Source: Pigoraptor vietnamica | Lineage: Eukaryota; Opisthokonta; Filasterea | Assembly: GCA_943704525.1 (NCBI GenBank) | Contig: CALSCQ010001414.1 | Location: 1 to 32,790 of the forward strand | Direction of reading: 5' to 3' | DNA length: 32,790 nt | Shown: in pieces, positions 1 to 12,318 of the stretch | How the letters are laid out: every line of letters starts with the position of its first letter | Numbering within the stretch: position 1 is the first letter of the stretch | Program-made: the position numbers and the translations under genes | Notes under the pieces: generated by a model | Told to the model about the DNA's origin: nothing | Database searches by the model: none | What the model saw: the letters and a program-made list of their open reading frames with translations, nothing else

Positions 1-44
1 AAGGGTGGGAGGGGGGGGGGGGACTGTGCTGTCTTGAAACGCAC

Positions 45-1626
<1,582 letters not shown>

Positions 1627-2769
1627 CCGCGTCTACCGCCCACGGCGCACGCCCTCAAAACGGACGCCGCCGAAACGAAGAGGAACGAGGAGTCGCCGAC
1701 ACGGTGCCGCGCAGCCTCAACGCAGCCCACTGCCCGCCCTTCGAGGGGCCGACGCTTCCCCTTCCCGCGCGCTTCCCACGCGACGGGTGTACTGGCCCCG
1801 GCGGCACGCACTCAACCGCACACGCACCCACGCACGCCTCGCGACGATGCCCGTGCCCCTCGCATCAACGGGGTAGAAACGCAGCCCGGTGTGCGCCGAT
1901 GGCAGGCACGGACAATCGGCCGTCCGCGAAGCAAAATAGAGCACCACGCAACGCGCCGCGACACCCCTTTCGTCCACGCGCTCACCGTAGCATGAAGATA
2001 TTCGCGACAACACGACGATTTGCTCCGATAACTGCCGAGAAGCAAAATCCGCACGCGATTGTTGCGTGTGAGGGGATGGGGTCAAATCCACACTCGCCAA
2101 TGCCTACAGAGGACCACTGCTCAAGAGCAAGCCACACGTCCCTTGCGCAACGACGAGGGAGAAAAACGTTCAAATCGAGCGGGCACGTATGGCGGCACAC
2201 GTCGACGACTTTGAAAGCCGGTTGGTGCGTTCACACGGCCAGCAATCCCACACACCCACTACGCAGCAGTGCCTCCCCAAGCAACACGACGGAGGGATCG
2301 TGTGTGCACACGGGTGCAGAGCGTGCGTGCGTGCGTGTTGCGTGTGCGCTGCGAGCGTGCGAGCGTCCGCTGCGTGTGCGTGCGTGCGTGTGTGTGTTGT
2401 CGCGACGGACCGTCGCTTGGGATTTGCCGCAAACGATTTTTTCAATTTTTTTTTTGGTGTTTTCTCTTTCTTTTCTCCCTTCTGAAGCAAAATTTTACGC
2501 GGGTGGCAACGAAAATAATTGCAAATGTCATACATTTTCATAGTAAAAATAATGCGTAATAATTGTGTCCAGATGGCGAATTTGGTAGTCGGTTGCGGGG
2601 CGGCTCACTTACGACAGGGTTCAATATCGCCGGGAGTAAACTCTGGATTATTCTGGGGTTATACACTGTCGTCGGCTACGTTGGGTGCATCGTCATCTGT
2701 TACCGCCATTTCACCATCGCTTCTTTCAGATCCGCCAGTCCATCATGCCGATTTGTACGCGACGCTGTC
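1627..2769. other. Gap between GSK3 and the decayed protease gene; likely holds the GSK3 promoter
   Basis: About 1.1 kb without a convincing gene. The half next to GSK3 is GC-rich and should hold its 5' UTR and promoter. A GCGT/GTGC-rich simple-sequence patch covers about 2325-2400, followed by a T-rich stretch (about 2430-2480) and AT-rich DNA to about 2560. An open frame continues upstream of 2770 into a hydrophobic stretch from about 2563, but base composition and lack of similarity give no reason to treat it as coding. Confidence 0.5.
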
Positions 2770-4924
2770 ATGGCGAGCACGTCCGACGCCGATCCGACCG
2801 TTGCACGTCTCGCTCATTTCATCAATCGCCTTTCGAACGATGAGAACCGCGTGGTGCGCGAATTTGTCAATGCCTTCATGGACATACTCGACGCCGCGGC
2901 GCCCAGCGCACATGTGAGCGCTACGCGGGGCCACGGTGCTGAAGCGGCGGCGGACCTCTCCGTGGTATCGTTAAGATACGACGGGGATTCTTCCGAGCCG
3001 TCCGCGAGGGACAACCGTTCGCTCCGGTCACACGGCTCGTCTCGACTGTCCCGCCCCGACGATGTCGAATGTGCCTTTCCGTCCAACCCCATCGTTCGCC
3101 TAACAAAATACGGATATCGCAGCCCCGGCACTGCATTCGAGGAGACCGAGGACGTGAAAATACGGTCCAAGACGACCTTATCGGACCTCGCCCGCTATAC
3201 CACCGACTACGACGTCGTCACGTTTACACCCTTACCAGAGAACGACACGCCGCGTTCGGTCGAGATTCGCACCACGCTACATGCACACAAGACCGAGCTC
3301 GAGGACTCACGGTGCAAGCGTTCATCCCCGGCACGCTCGCCGAAGCGCGCATCCCGGGTTCTGCGAATCCGCTCGTGTATGCCATGTCGCAATGCCGCTA
3401 CGTATCGGCGACGGGCGGCACGACGGACGCGGTGCTCGTCGTCACGGATCCGCTCGCACACGACTGCGCCGGCGCCGAGGCGATCGCCCAGCACCTTGCC
3501 GGCGTGTGCGGTTTGGACGCGAGCCTCATGCACATCGTGCGCGCCGGCGAGCCGTACGGCCGCCCGTCGTACCCGCCGGACGTGGCCGATCGCGCGAGGA
3601 GCATCGACGAATCCCTGCCGGCCCCCAGCAACATATGGCCGCGGGATGCGGGCAACAAAACGGGCGCGGAGCACGAACGGCACATGCAATACGCCATCGC
3701 CAAGATCGCGACGCGACTCGGACGCGAACACCGCGACCTCATGCGCATTCAGCCGAGCGGCGTGGCCTTCCGCGGCGGCCGTTGGATCGTCGAGAACGTG
3801 ATTGTTTGTCGCGTCCTTCACAAGCACTACATACCCGCGTTTGAGCAGCAGCTTCCCCGCGCGGTGTGGGTCGCCGGGACCGTGTACAGGGTGGACGTGC
3901 GAAGCGGGCTTCCGGCCGGCAACTTTCACACGGCGAATATCTCCCTCACCTACGGGCACAAGCGGTTCGACGACGAGATTATCCGAATCGGAGGCGGCGT
4001 CCGCCCTTATTGAAGACACAGCGTCGGCACGCTCGGACCGGCCGTGCATTTTGTACCCCCGGATCAGACGGGAGACCGGCGGGCGGCTTCGCGCGAGACG
4101 AGAGATGAAGGAGAATCAGCAGCGCCCGATTCGCCCAATACGTACATGCTCACGTGCGGTCCGTCATGCTCACGTGCGGACACGTCATGACGGACGTGAG
4201 CCGGAGCATTTTCGATTTTTGTCACAATGATCGGCGCATCGGCACGTGCGTTGATATGTTTGATGAGGAGGATTTAATCGCGTGGCCTGGTTCGGCCGAG
4301 ATCATATCGAGCTGCATGCTCGACGTGGCAATCGTCCGCATCGAGGGCCAGCCACGCCCTCAACCGGGCAACACGTTCGACGTCTTGTACTTTCCGGCCG
4401 CCACATCCTTGCGAACGCCCGTGATCCATCCTTCGGAAACGGTCGCGGCGACAGTGCGGGAGACCAACAACCGGCCCGTGATTCCCGACATCACGCGCTC
4501 CGTTGACTGGGCGCACGGCGGCCTCGATTCCCGTGGACGCCCGTAGGATCGTGTTTTTCAAGGTTAGCGCGGCGACGGGATACACGACGCTTATCATGCA
4601 GCCCGTAACACATTCCGGCGGCCGGTGCTTCGCAATTACGTGATTTGGAACATCCCGAATTTCGACGATTCGAATCGCCCTTTTTGCGTCATGCACACCT
4701 ACCAGTCTGGCGAATACGACGGCACGCGCAGGACACTGAACAAAGAACCGGCCGACCATGGCGACTCGGGTGCGGCCATCTGCGATTTTAACGGCCGCGT
4801 GGCCTCGCTGCTCGTGAGCGGCGACAAGAGCGTTTTGCCATTCGTCGTGTACGGCACTCCCATTGGCATCATCGAGCAGGCGCTTGGCGTCGCCGTCTGC
4901 TCGCTGGCGGATTATCGGCCGTAA
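2770..4924 (+). pseudogene. Decayed gene with C-terminal trypsin-like serine protease domain
   Basis: Coding-like sequence continues across several frames. It starts with a MASTSDADP N-terminus at 2770, shifts frame near 3305-3312, and meets an in-frame TGA at 4011-4013. It then shifts by a 20-bp duplication at 4145-4179, changes frame again near 4530 and near 4600-4625, and ends at a TAA at 4922-4924. The C-terminal third resembles a chymotrypsin-fold protease: TCGHVM (His codon 4181-4183), LDVAIV (Asp codon 4322-4324) and HGDSGAAI (Ser codon 4766-4768), in the correct order. The N-terminal 450 or so residues are not recognised. No introns are needed, unlike most neighbours, which fits a mobile or virus-derived element or a member of a dispersed family. 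The lesions could in principle include assembly errors, but their number argues for real decay. Confidence 0.7.
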
Positions 4925-5021
4925 TTACTGGCAAAGGCAGCATGTAAATGTACAATGTACTGGACGTGTTAAGCCGTTGTCCCATTTTTCGCGTGCACGC
5001 ACACATTCTTTCGTGCATATC

Positions 5022-5482
5022 ATGGGTCGCCGCAAGACAGAGGATGCCGCTGCCGCTGCTGCCGCGCCACCCGCCAAGCGCGCGGCTGATGCCCACCGCG
5101 CCGCCAGTTAAAGCTGCGCCGGTAGCTTCAGAACGTACATGGACGCGGACGTGCTGTGCGCCTCGCTCCGCGAGAAACCACACAGAACCTGGCGCCCGTC
5201 CTTGCCGTGCTTGACGCGTTTACCGTAGATGCCTATAAATTTTAGAAGGCCTATCGGCATGGCCGGCGGGCATCGCCGGCCGGCAGTGACACGCCGTCGA
5301 TCAAAGGCAAGGGCGCTGATATGTTTTTGACGACCACATGCAGCGACCGCTCGCGCCGTCTTGCCACGGTCAACCTCGTCACAATGTCGCTGCCGGCCGG
5401 CGGCGGCACCATCGCCGCCACTGAATATGCCAGCGGAGCATGTCAGTTGCATCAGTCAGCACCGACCAACTTCGTGAAATAG
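5022..5482 (+). pseudogene. Second decayed ORF, basic Ala-rich N-terminus, unknown function
   Basis: An ATG at 5022 opens a short frame beginning MGRRKTED, then Ala/Pro/Lys-rich, which stops at 5109-5111. Coding-like sequence then passes through the other two frames. From about 5186 it stays in one frame to a TAG at 5480-5482, with one internal TAG at 5243-5245. It lies 97 bp after the decayed protease gene, has the same orientation and a similar degree of decay, so the two may belong to one element. A basic, Ala/Pro-rich N-terminus is common in nucleic-acid-binding structural proteins (gag-like or capsid-like), but I see no diagnostic motif. Function unknown. Confidence 0.4.
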
Positions 5483-5588
5483 AAAATTAACTCCCACTAT
5501 ACTATTAACAACAACTCAATTACTTATCCCTCTGTCGGTGACCCCCACCTTACCTCAATACAAATGAAAAGTAGATCACGTGATATCC

Positions 5589-5629
<41 letters not shown>

Positions 5630-5845
5630 GTGTGTTGCTTTGAGGGCGTTTTAATCAAAGCTTGACCACACCAACACGTTTGCAAACCGTGTTGTTGGCT
5701 GTTGCGCTTACTTGTGCTTGTACTTCACCGCGTGCAACTAGCGAAAACAAGCGGCTTAATTAAACCACAATCGTTTGGGGGTGTTTGACGCGACCTGTGC
5801 GACCGGGGAGCTCAAGAGGGACTGACGGGCGTGCGGCTGCGTGAA
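5483..5845. other. AT-richer intergenic region upstream of the ankyrin gene
   Basis: No gene seen. It begins with AT-rich DNA (5483-5560), carries the 10-bp palindrome ATCACGTGAT at 5575-5584 (an E-box core) and a (GT)n tract at 5591-5628. The remaining 215 bp before the ATG at 5846 should contain the ankyrin gene promoter and 5' UTR. Confidence 0.5.
5591..5628. repeat. (GT)n microsatellite
   Basis: About 19 uninterrupted GT units between the decayed ORF and the ankyrin gene. Confidence 0.97.
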
Positions 5846-6496
5846 ATGGGGAAGAACGACCTCCACAAGGCGGCAAAAGATGGCGACGTTGACAAAATCA
5901 AGAAATTGCTCAAAGGCGGTCTCTTTGCGAAGAAGGCCGACGTGAGCACAACCGACGACCACTCGTGGACGGTGTGTTTTGCTTTGCGTGCTGTTCGCGA
6001 CTTGGCTGTACGTGCTGCCCGCATTCGTTGTTGTTCCTGTCCCCCGGTGGTTGTTCGCTTTGACTTGGCAACGAGGCGTCTGGTGTGGCTATCCGCCGTG
6101 CTTATTTGGATTGCATTGCAGCCCCTACATTACGCCGCGTACGAGGGGCATGTCGACGCAATTCACCTCCTTGTTGCTCATGGGTGCGACGTGCATGCGC
6201 GAACCATTGATGGCGAGCTTGCGCTGCACCTAGCCGCCAAAAAGGGCGGTGTGCCCGCGTGCAAGGCGCTTATCGAGCACGGTAAGTTCATCACTATTGT
6301 TACAATTGCTGCGAATGTACCCATGTGCGTGCGTGCTGCTTGTAGGAGGTGAGACTGAAGTGCCCGCCGTTGAACAGGGAGCCCCATTCTGTCGACGGAC
6401 AACAACGGCTGGACGCCGCGAGTGGCAGCGGAGAAAGTGGAGCAGAAGGACACTGTTCGCTACCTCGAAAACGAGGAGAAGTTTGCGGAACGGTAG
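5846..6496 (+). CDS. Small ankyrin-repeat protein (134 aa)
   Basis: Three exons, 5846-5971, 6122-6281 and 6378-6496, sum to 405 nt with a TAG stop. The protein is almost entirely ankyrin repeats. It starts GKNDLHKAAKDGDVDKIKKLL, followed by PLHYAAYEGHVDAIHLLVAHG, then ALHLAAKKGGVPACKALIEHG, and a last divergent repeat around NNGWTPRVAAEK. The middle repeats keep the TPLH-type and AA..GH..(V/A) helix signatures. Such proteins are usually cytosolic adaptors; no catalytic or targeting region is present and the partner cannot be inferred. The third acceptor (AG at 6376-6377) was chosen over an earlier one because it restores the repeat consensus and a short natural C-terminus. The ATG at 5846 is preferred over an upstream in-frame GTG. 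Confidence 0.85.
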
Positions 6497-6917
6497 TCGA
6501 CCTTGCGCGCCGCGCCCGCTTGCGTTTTGGCTTTGTTCTCTCTTTTTAGTCGTGTGCTGGACGTGTTCCTGCCACCACTCTTCATTCTTTGCATCGAATT
6601 CTGCCATTGCGTCGCCTCAGTCTTCATGTCGCCATCGCCGTTTCTCCCTTCTTTTGCCGTTTACATTTGCGTTCGAGATCCGTCTTCTCTCTCCTTCGGA
6701 ATATTCGCACAAATCTGTGTGGCGCTGGCTCGCCCACCTTTCGTGAGAATGAATGATATTTCAGAATCCGTACCTGTTACCCACGTCCAGACACGACTGG
6801 GTAACCGCGTCGTCCTACACAATGGTCATGCCGATCGTACCCCAATTCCTTCATAGTTTTATGAATGCAGACGAAACCATTACAACAAAAAGGAGTGATC
6901 GCAACAAAGCTTACAGG
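6497..6917. other. Intergenic region between ankyrin gene and DUF1749 hydrolase
   Basis: Pyrimidine-rich and with no recognisable gene. It should carry the 3' UTR of the ankyrin gene and the promoter of the hydrolase gene. A frame in phase with the hydrolase start is open back to about 6753, but that stretch does not resemble the family, so I start the gene at 6918. Confidence 0.5.
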
Positions 6918-7880
6918 ATGAACGGCCTTCTCTTTGAGTACGGCACGCACCGGCGCGTCGCCTTCCAGAGTGGATGTGAGTAAGCACGTTGGACGCATCA
7001 CACTAACCCGGATCCAAAGGAAATATGCACGCGCGAACGCATACAAATCTCTCGCGCCCCTTTGCAATTACGCACATGCGAACAGAAAAAATGGAAAGCA
7101 CATGCAGGGATGCACAGACGATTTCTTCCGACCCTTGCGGGTGTGCGCAGGTTCGCAAGGGGCCATCGGCACGTACGTCGTGTTCATCGGAGGCCTCACC
7201 GACGGGCTCTTTGCCGGATTCCCATACCTCCCTCCGCTGTCGGCCGAAGTCGCGGGGGGCGTCCAGGGCGCAGTTGTGCAGGTGTGTAAGCGCTTCCCTC
7301 GTGTACGATGACCAGATTGGCGCCTCTCACAGTGGCTTTTAGTATTGTCTTTTTCTAGATCTGTTATCACGCGTTTCGGATGCGATGCCTCATTTTTTTC
7401 TCACCCTACTCACTAGTCCCTTCTGCTATTGGGGGGCGGCATCGTTGTGTACGTGCAGGTGTTGCTGCGCAGTGCATACGAGGCCCATGGCTTCCACACT
7501 CTGCGGGACGACGCCGAGGACATCGACGCACTGGTTGGCGACCTCCGCGCGCGGCATGGCGACGCAAGTTCCACGCACATCGTCCTACTAGGCCACTCCA
7601 CAGGGTGTCAGGTAAACCTCGATGTTGTGTGTGAGTGTGATGTGAGTGTGTGAGTGTGTATATGAGGGTGCGTCGTGGAAGGGTGGCTAACCGTAAGTGA
7701 ACAGGACATCGTTGCGTTTCTGCGCCACGGAACGCCCGAGAATATTGCGTGTGTGCGGGGCGTCGTCATGCAGGGAGCTGTATCCGATCGGTCCGTCGAA
7801 ATTGTCCCACTCACTCGAGGCGTGCTGCACACTCAGCATCACGTAGAGACGCACACGCGCACACACTTACGCGCGCGTTT

Positions 7881-7935
<55 letters not shown>

Positions 7936-8835
7936 CGCACACACACACACTCACACACACACACCCCTATTCGCACTGAATATCCGAAACATGGCGCAGG
8001 GACTGCATACGCACGATGGACAGCGACGAGCACGTGCGGCAAGCGGCTGATATGGTCTCCAAGGGCGACGGCGACCTACTCATGCCGCGGGACGCGTGGG
8101 ACTCGCCCATCACCGCATATCGCTACCATTCGCTGTCGGGTGCGTCTCTTGAAAACAGCCACTCTGCTTCTCCACATTGCTCTGGGATAGGGTTATTCCT
8201 CCGTGCTGCGCATATTTGAAATGGTGTTTTTGTGTGCGGCTTCACATCTGAGTGTCTCGTCTGGTGCAAGGTTCTTGTGTGCCTCCCTGCAATATTGCAC
8301 GTTCGGCTGCGATGCCACTGCTAATTAATGGCAAACTGACAGGGCGGCTTACCGAAGACGACATGTTCTCCAATGACCTCACGGAGAATGAGCTCCGATC
8401 CATCTTTGCCCCTGTTGTGTGCAGGTCCCTTTGGGTCGTCTCGACGGGTACGTGTGCATCAACACACCTCCCACACGCAACGACGTTTGGCTCTCAGTAC
8501 CTTTTTCCGCAGTTTGTCGTTCTCTTCCTTTGCAAACTAACTTTCCTGTGCGTGTGTATGGGCACCTCTTGATGGGCATTCGATGGTCGCAGCGGAGAGC
8601 GTGCCTCTTGGATTTCCTGGTCTGACATGCTCTTTCATCTACAGGTGACGAGTACGTCCCAGCAAACGTCGACGCGTGCGCCCTCGCCGCGCGGCTCTCG
8701 TCCGCATGCCCCGGTCGCAGCTCTGTCGCGCGGTACGAAGGCGCCAATCACGCACTGTCCAATGCCCCCGAACACGCGGCTCGATTCGCACGCGAGGTTG
8801 CGCAGTTCACGACCGAATGTATTTGCTCTCCATAA
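6918..8835 (+). CDS. DUF1749/UPF0613-family alpha/beta hydrolase (279 aa)
   Basis: Seven exons: 6918-6975, 7151-7281, 7459-7611, 7705-7790, 8024-8139, 8343-8447 and 8645-8835. They sum to 840 nt with a TAA stop. The protein reads as a complete DUF1749 (UPF0613) hydrolase: VVFIGGLTDGLF near the N-terminus, the nucleophile elbow LLGHSTGCQ (Ser110), GAVSDR, the family segment DDMFSNDLT, then STGDEYVP (Asp218, the likely acid) and GANHAL (His252). The catalytic triad is therefore complete. Members are small cytosolic serine hydrolases with poorly known substrates; some fungal relatives sit in siderophore gene clusters. The exon 4 donor (GTCCGT at 7791) and exon 5 acceptor are the least certain splice sites, because that intron is filled with a (CA)n tract and an alternative acceptor at 8000 also keeps frame. 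Confidence 0.9.
7881..7966. repeat. (CA)n microsatellite in hydrolase intron 4
   Basis: Interrupted CA tract (single AA, GC and TC interruptions) about 90 nt downstream of the exon 4 donor. It makes up much of the 233-nt intron. Confidence 0.95.
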
Positions 8836-8986
8836 AGCAACATGCCGTAATGACGGAACACTGGCAAACACCTTGCAAATCGACGATGGGGTGCCAAGAA
8901 CATGAGGCCGTCCCGATCCTCCACGGACGGGGTGGCGTCTTGTGTGCGTGCGTTTGTGTGTGCGTGCGTTTGTGTGTGTTGTGCAC

Positions 8987-10079
8987 TCAATCTGCAATGC
9001 GCACAGACTTGACGCCCTTCGTCACGCCCGCCACGTCGTCCTTTCCAGCCGACGGAGCGCGCTCGCCCTCAGCGCCCACCGACTCATCCGATTCCGACGA
9101 CAAGTCGCTGTCCTCTTCAGAGCCACTCGAGCTGTCGTCGTTGCTTTCGTACGACGAATCGGAATCGCCGTCCGAATCGGACTCGCCGCTCTCGTCTTCT
9201 CCTTCCGCCGCCGCCATTTCAGCATCTGTGCAACGCGAACAGAGTGTGGTCAGGACGACGGAACACACAGAAGGAGAGGCAGGGCGACTGAATTGCACCG
9301 GGAATTGTTTGACAGCGTGCGTGCGTGTGCGTGCATGAGTGAGTGTGAGGAAGGGACGCACCTAGCTTGACGCGCTCCGAGAGGACGGCCTTGTACTGCA
9401 GCACCATTTTGTTGTGTGGCTCATACTTCAACACTGCGGAGCAAGGTGTTAAATGGAGTAACCATCATGTCCACGCGGGCCGCAGCGGTCTGAGCGACCA
9501 CGGCACTATCGATGCACGGAGGGCATTTCGACGCACCTTCGAGGCACAACTCCTGCGCCTTATCGTACTCTTTCGCCATGACAGCACCCAAAAACTGCAG
9601 TCCGCGGACGTCAGTTACGGCGCCGAAGGAATGCCGACAGCAACCAGGGACTGCGACTTCTTCGTTAACAGGTCGAGACACGCACCTCTGTGACGAGCTC
9701 CACGGGCGCCGCGCCGTGTGCCGCGTCCTCGTTCTTGATCGGAATGGGGCTAGGGGCCGCCGCCGCGCGCACCACGCGCTTCTGTGCGCTCTTTTGCGGG
9801 GTTGTCGGCCTTCCGTTGGTGATGATGGCCAGCGGCTTGGCGTCTGGTCCCAGCATCTGCGCGCAAGCACATTAATTAATCCACGAGGATTGCAACTCGA
9901 GCTGGCTGACCCACACATACTCAACAGCATTGGTCCACTACACTCGCACAAGCGACACAGAGCACACATTTTTTGGACAAGTGCATGAGCATGAGACGCA
10001 CCTCCATCGTATTTGAGATGGATCCCGCGCTACCGGGCCGAGGGACGCGCTGAATCGACATGTCCGAGCCACGCAACAT
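8987..10079 (-). CDS. ERICH2-like protein: short helical TPR-like core and long acidic Ser/Asp/Glu tail (205 aa)
   Basis: Five exons: 10079-10002, 9856-9686, 9594-9537, 9433-9362 and 9225-8987, summing to 618 nt with a TGA stop. The first 80 or so residues are low complexity. The conserved-looking core is ELVTEFLGAVMAKEYDKAQ, then LCLEVLKYEPHNKMVLQYKA, which resembles one TPR-like helical hairpin. After it come about 60 residues dominated by Ser, Asp and Glu, then a basic C-terminus. This order (hairpin, then acidic tail) resembles animal glutamate-rich protein 2 (ERICH2); that match is from recall, not a search. It lies head-to-head with an enkurin-domain gene, consistent with a ciliary or flagellar role. 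It converges on the hydrolase gene with 151 bp between stops. Confidence 0.75.
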
Positions 10080-10605
10080 TGCGCGTCGCCTTCTTGCTGA
10101 GTTGCGTTAACCCGAAAGCAATGGCAAAGATCCCCGCTCAATAGGTAGATGTTCTAGCACGCAGTGTGTAGAATGCATGCACGCGCCTCTCGCACGTGTA
10201 CTGCAAACGAAAGGACGTCGATTCTCTGTGCGTGCACGCGGGGAAAGACTGCCAAAAATGAGTTGCTCCACTTCGATTGGGCTTCCGAAAGTGGAAATTC
10301 CGCACTCATCCGGGGTGTTTCCGATGAGATTTGAAAAAGCCCTCGGGGCTTTATATTGGAAATTGGTGACGAATTTTGCTGGAGTAACCAAACGCATCTC
10401 AATTCGATCGGCCGAGCGGTTACCCTCGAGTCCCGTGCGCGGCAACCGCCGAACGGAATGTCAAGCCAAAACGGTGATCGTTTTACCTGTAGCAACTGTT
10501 GAATTTCCTTGTGCGTGTGTCGAGCCTCTCCTTATCTCGATCGTTTGCGTGCGAGTGCGGTGTAGAGAGTGAGACAGAGAGGCGGACGGCGCATTTCAGT
10601 TGAAG
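10080..10605. promoter_or_regulatory. Divergent promoter region between ERICH2-like gene and ENKD1
   Basis: A 526-bp region between the two start codons, AT-richer than the flanking exons. It must hold promoters for both genes. A near-consensus RFX X-box-like site (TTTACC, spacer TGT, AGCAAC) lies at 10482-10496, about 110 bp before the ENKD1 ATG; 11 of 12 half-site positions match GTNRCC/RGYAAC. No TATA box is evident close to either gene. Confidence 0.5.
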
Positions 10606-11928
10606 ATGGACGTCGCTGCTATTCGACGCAAACACATGGGGACCATCGGCCCTCTCATGAACCCAGAGCTTGCCGAGAGGGAGTACGTGCGCAGGCGCAT
10701 AACGCCGCCGGAGCCGAAGAATTTCATGAAGGAGAATGCGCGTCAGGTGCGGCGGATCGAGCGGGACGTCAAGCGCCGCGCGGAAGAGGCGAATCGCCCG
10801 AAAAAGGCGCCGTTCAAAATGTCGCGCTTCGACAACGTCGAATCGAAGATCGCGGAGCACATCGAGTCGCTGCACGTGTCTCAGCCGTTGCCCCATGCGA
10901 CCGAGTTTCTGCGCAAGGGGGAGAAGACGGGCCCTCCCACCAAGCCGCCTCCCCGCGAGCACTTTGATCGCTCAAAGATCCCAATCAGCGTCCCTGCCGC
11001 AAACGACCTCGCGAAACTTGCGCCGAGGAAACAGCGGAATTACATTCGCGCGAATGCATCGGAGGTGATTGAGGGGCGCGTGCGGTCCGCGCACTCGCGA
11101 TCGACCGGCCGAACACCGAGTCCCGAGCTGGCCAAGACGCACGCTATGGGCGAAGTGCCGGAATAGTGAGTGTCGCGAAGTGTCGCGGTTGCGCTGGGTG
11201 GCTGAAGAAGTGCCGCGTCGGTATCGGCAATGCGCTTATTTGTGGGAACGGAGACAGATCACGCTGTACTCTTCTTCTGTGTTGTGTTGTGCCGATTGTT
11301 TGCTGACGTTTTCCCACGCGTCGCGTCCCGCAGCCTCGTCCAGCGCAAGGCGCAGTGGCGGGAAGAGGAGCGCCTGCGGAAGGAGGCCGAGCCCGACCCC
11401 GATGCGCCGCCGGGGATGGTGTTGATGCCGAACAGCGAGCGCCTCGAAACGCTCGAGCTGCTCAAGAAGAGTGGGTGTTGGGTGCCGTTTGTCTTCTGCC
11501 GCGCCGTTCAATCGCGCTGCACGCACAGTTGCGCACCAATCTGTAGTTGCAGACACCGTTCGTGAGCTGTATGGCGTTAGAGCCGACCCTTCTGGGAGAG
11601 GGTTGCCGTGCGGGCGTGCACCATCTTCGCATGACTCCTCTCGACTGGGTTATTCAAGCGAATCCAACACTCCTCTTTTTTATCCCATGTGCTGTCCCTT
11701 ACCCTCCGTCGCCCTCTTTCACTCCTCGCCCCGTCTGACGGCGCTGCCCTCCCTTTCCGCCCCGCAGACCACGCCGAGCTCATCCGCCAGCTGCAGTCGA
11801 TGCCCATGCTCACGGACACGCTCGGTTTGAGGCAACGCCGCGCCGCACTCGAGAAGAAGCTAGACGAGATTGAGCAGGCCATCGAAGTGTTTGCGCGGCC
11901 AAAGGTGTTCATCAACCCGAGGCATTGA
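10606..11928 (+). CDS. ENKD1: Enkurin-domain protein, ENKD1-like (285 aa)
   Basis: Three exons: 10606-11165, 11334-11470 and 11768-11928, 858 nt with a TGA stop. The C-terminus is an enkurin domain: VPEYLVQRKAQW at the start, LLKKNHAELIRQLQSMP formed across the last splice (compare the LKKNWEEV signature of enkurin), and a final helix EKKLDEIEQAIEVFARPKVF. The N-terminal half carries KNFMKENARQVRRIE and SRFDNVESKI, which resemble ENKD1 more than ENKUR, plus a second short motif RKQRNYIRANASEVIEG. Enkurin proteins bind microtubules in cilia and at basal bodies; ENKUR is a microtubule inner protein of the axoneme. The gene implies a ciliated organism. The assignment to ENKD1 rather than ENKUR is an inference; the enkurin domain is clear. 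Confidence 0.9.
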
Positions 11929-12318
11929 GCCCGTCGAAGCGCATGTTGTCGTCTGTGCCGTTGCCGACCGTTTTCTGTCGCCTTGCGTGCGTGCATGCGT
12001 GCGTGCTGCGTGATCGCTTGCGTGCGTTGTCGTTTCGCCCCCCTGCGTTCTGTTGTCTCTCCATTTCGCGTTTGTGTCTTTGCACATATTATAACTATGT
12101 CTCTCATGGCTTCCTTTGCTGTCAGTGACGCACCTGCCATTGGTCATTGAGTGTTTAGACAGGCACCCGCTGTAAGAATGTGTTTTTTTTTTTTTGCCTT
12201 TCTTCCATATCGACCGGTTCATAGAGTGCATGGCACTAGAGAAAAGAACCTTTTTGTCCTTTTTTCATTTCAAATATCCAGCACTATATCCAGCCGAGAG
12301 CGGTCGCAGAGGCGCACT
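11929..12318. other. Convergent intergenic region, ENKD1 and CBS 3' ends
   Basis: 390 bp between two stop codons. Pyrimidine-rich on the plus strand with short GCGT repeats and a T-run at 12183-12195. No gene seen; it should contain both 3' UTRs. No AATAAA hexamer is obvious. Confidence 0.5.

Noticed and set aside
2563-2769. Hydrophobic N-terminal extension in frame with the decayed protease gene
   Set aside because: AT-richer, no similarity, and a good downstream ATG at 2770 begins the region of coding-like composition.
5108-5452. Minus-strand 114-codon frame in the decayed region
   Set aside because: Plus-strand frames over the same stretch read more like protein and agree in direction with the adjacent decayed gene; not supported enough to list.
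8001-8023. Alternative start of hydrolase exon 5 at 8001
   Set aside because: It keeps frame but adds residues between the SDR and DEHV segments; the acceptor before 8024 gives a better fit to the family. Not fully excluded.
10595-10601. TTCAGTT initiator-like motif just before the ENKD1 start, also at 25218-25224 before the fumarate reductase start
   Set aside because: Shared by only two genes and absent near the other starts; expected by chance at this length.
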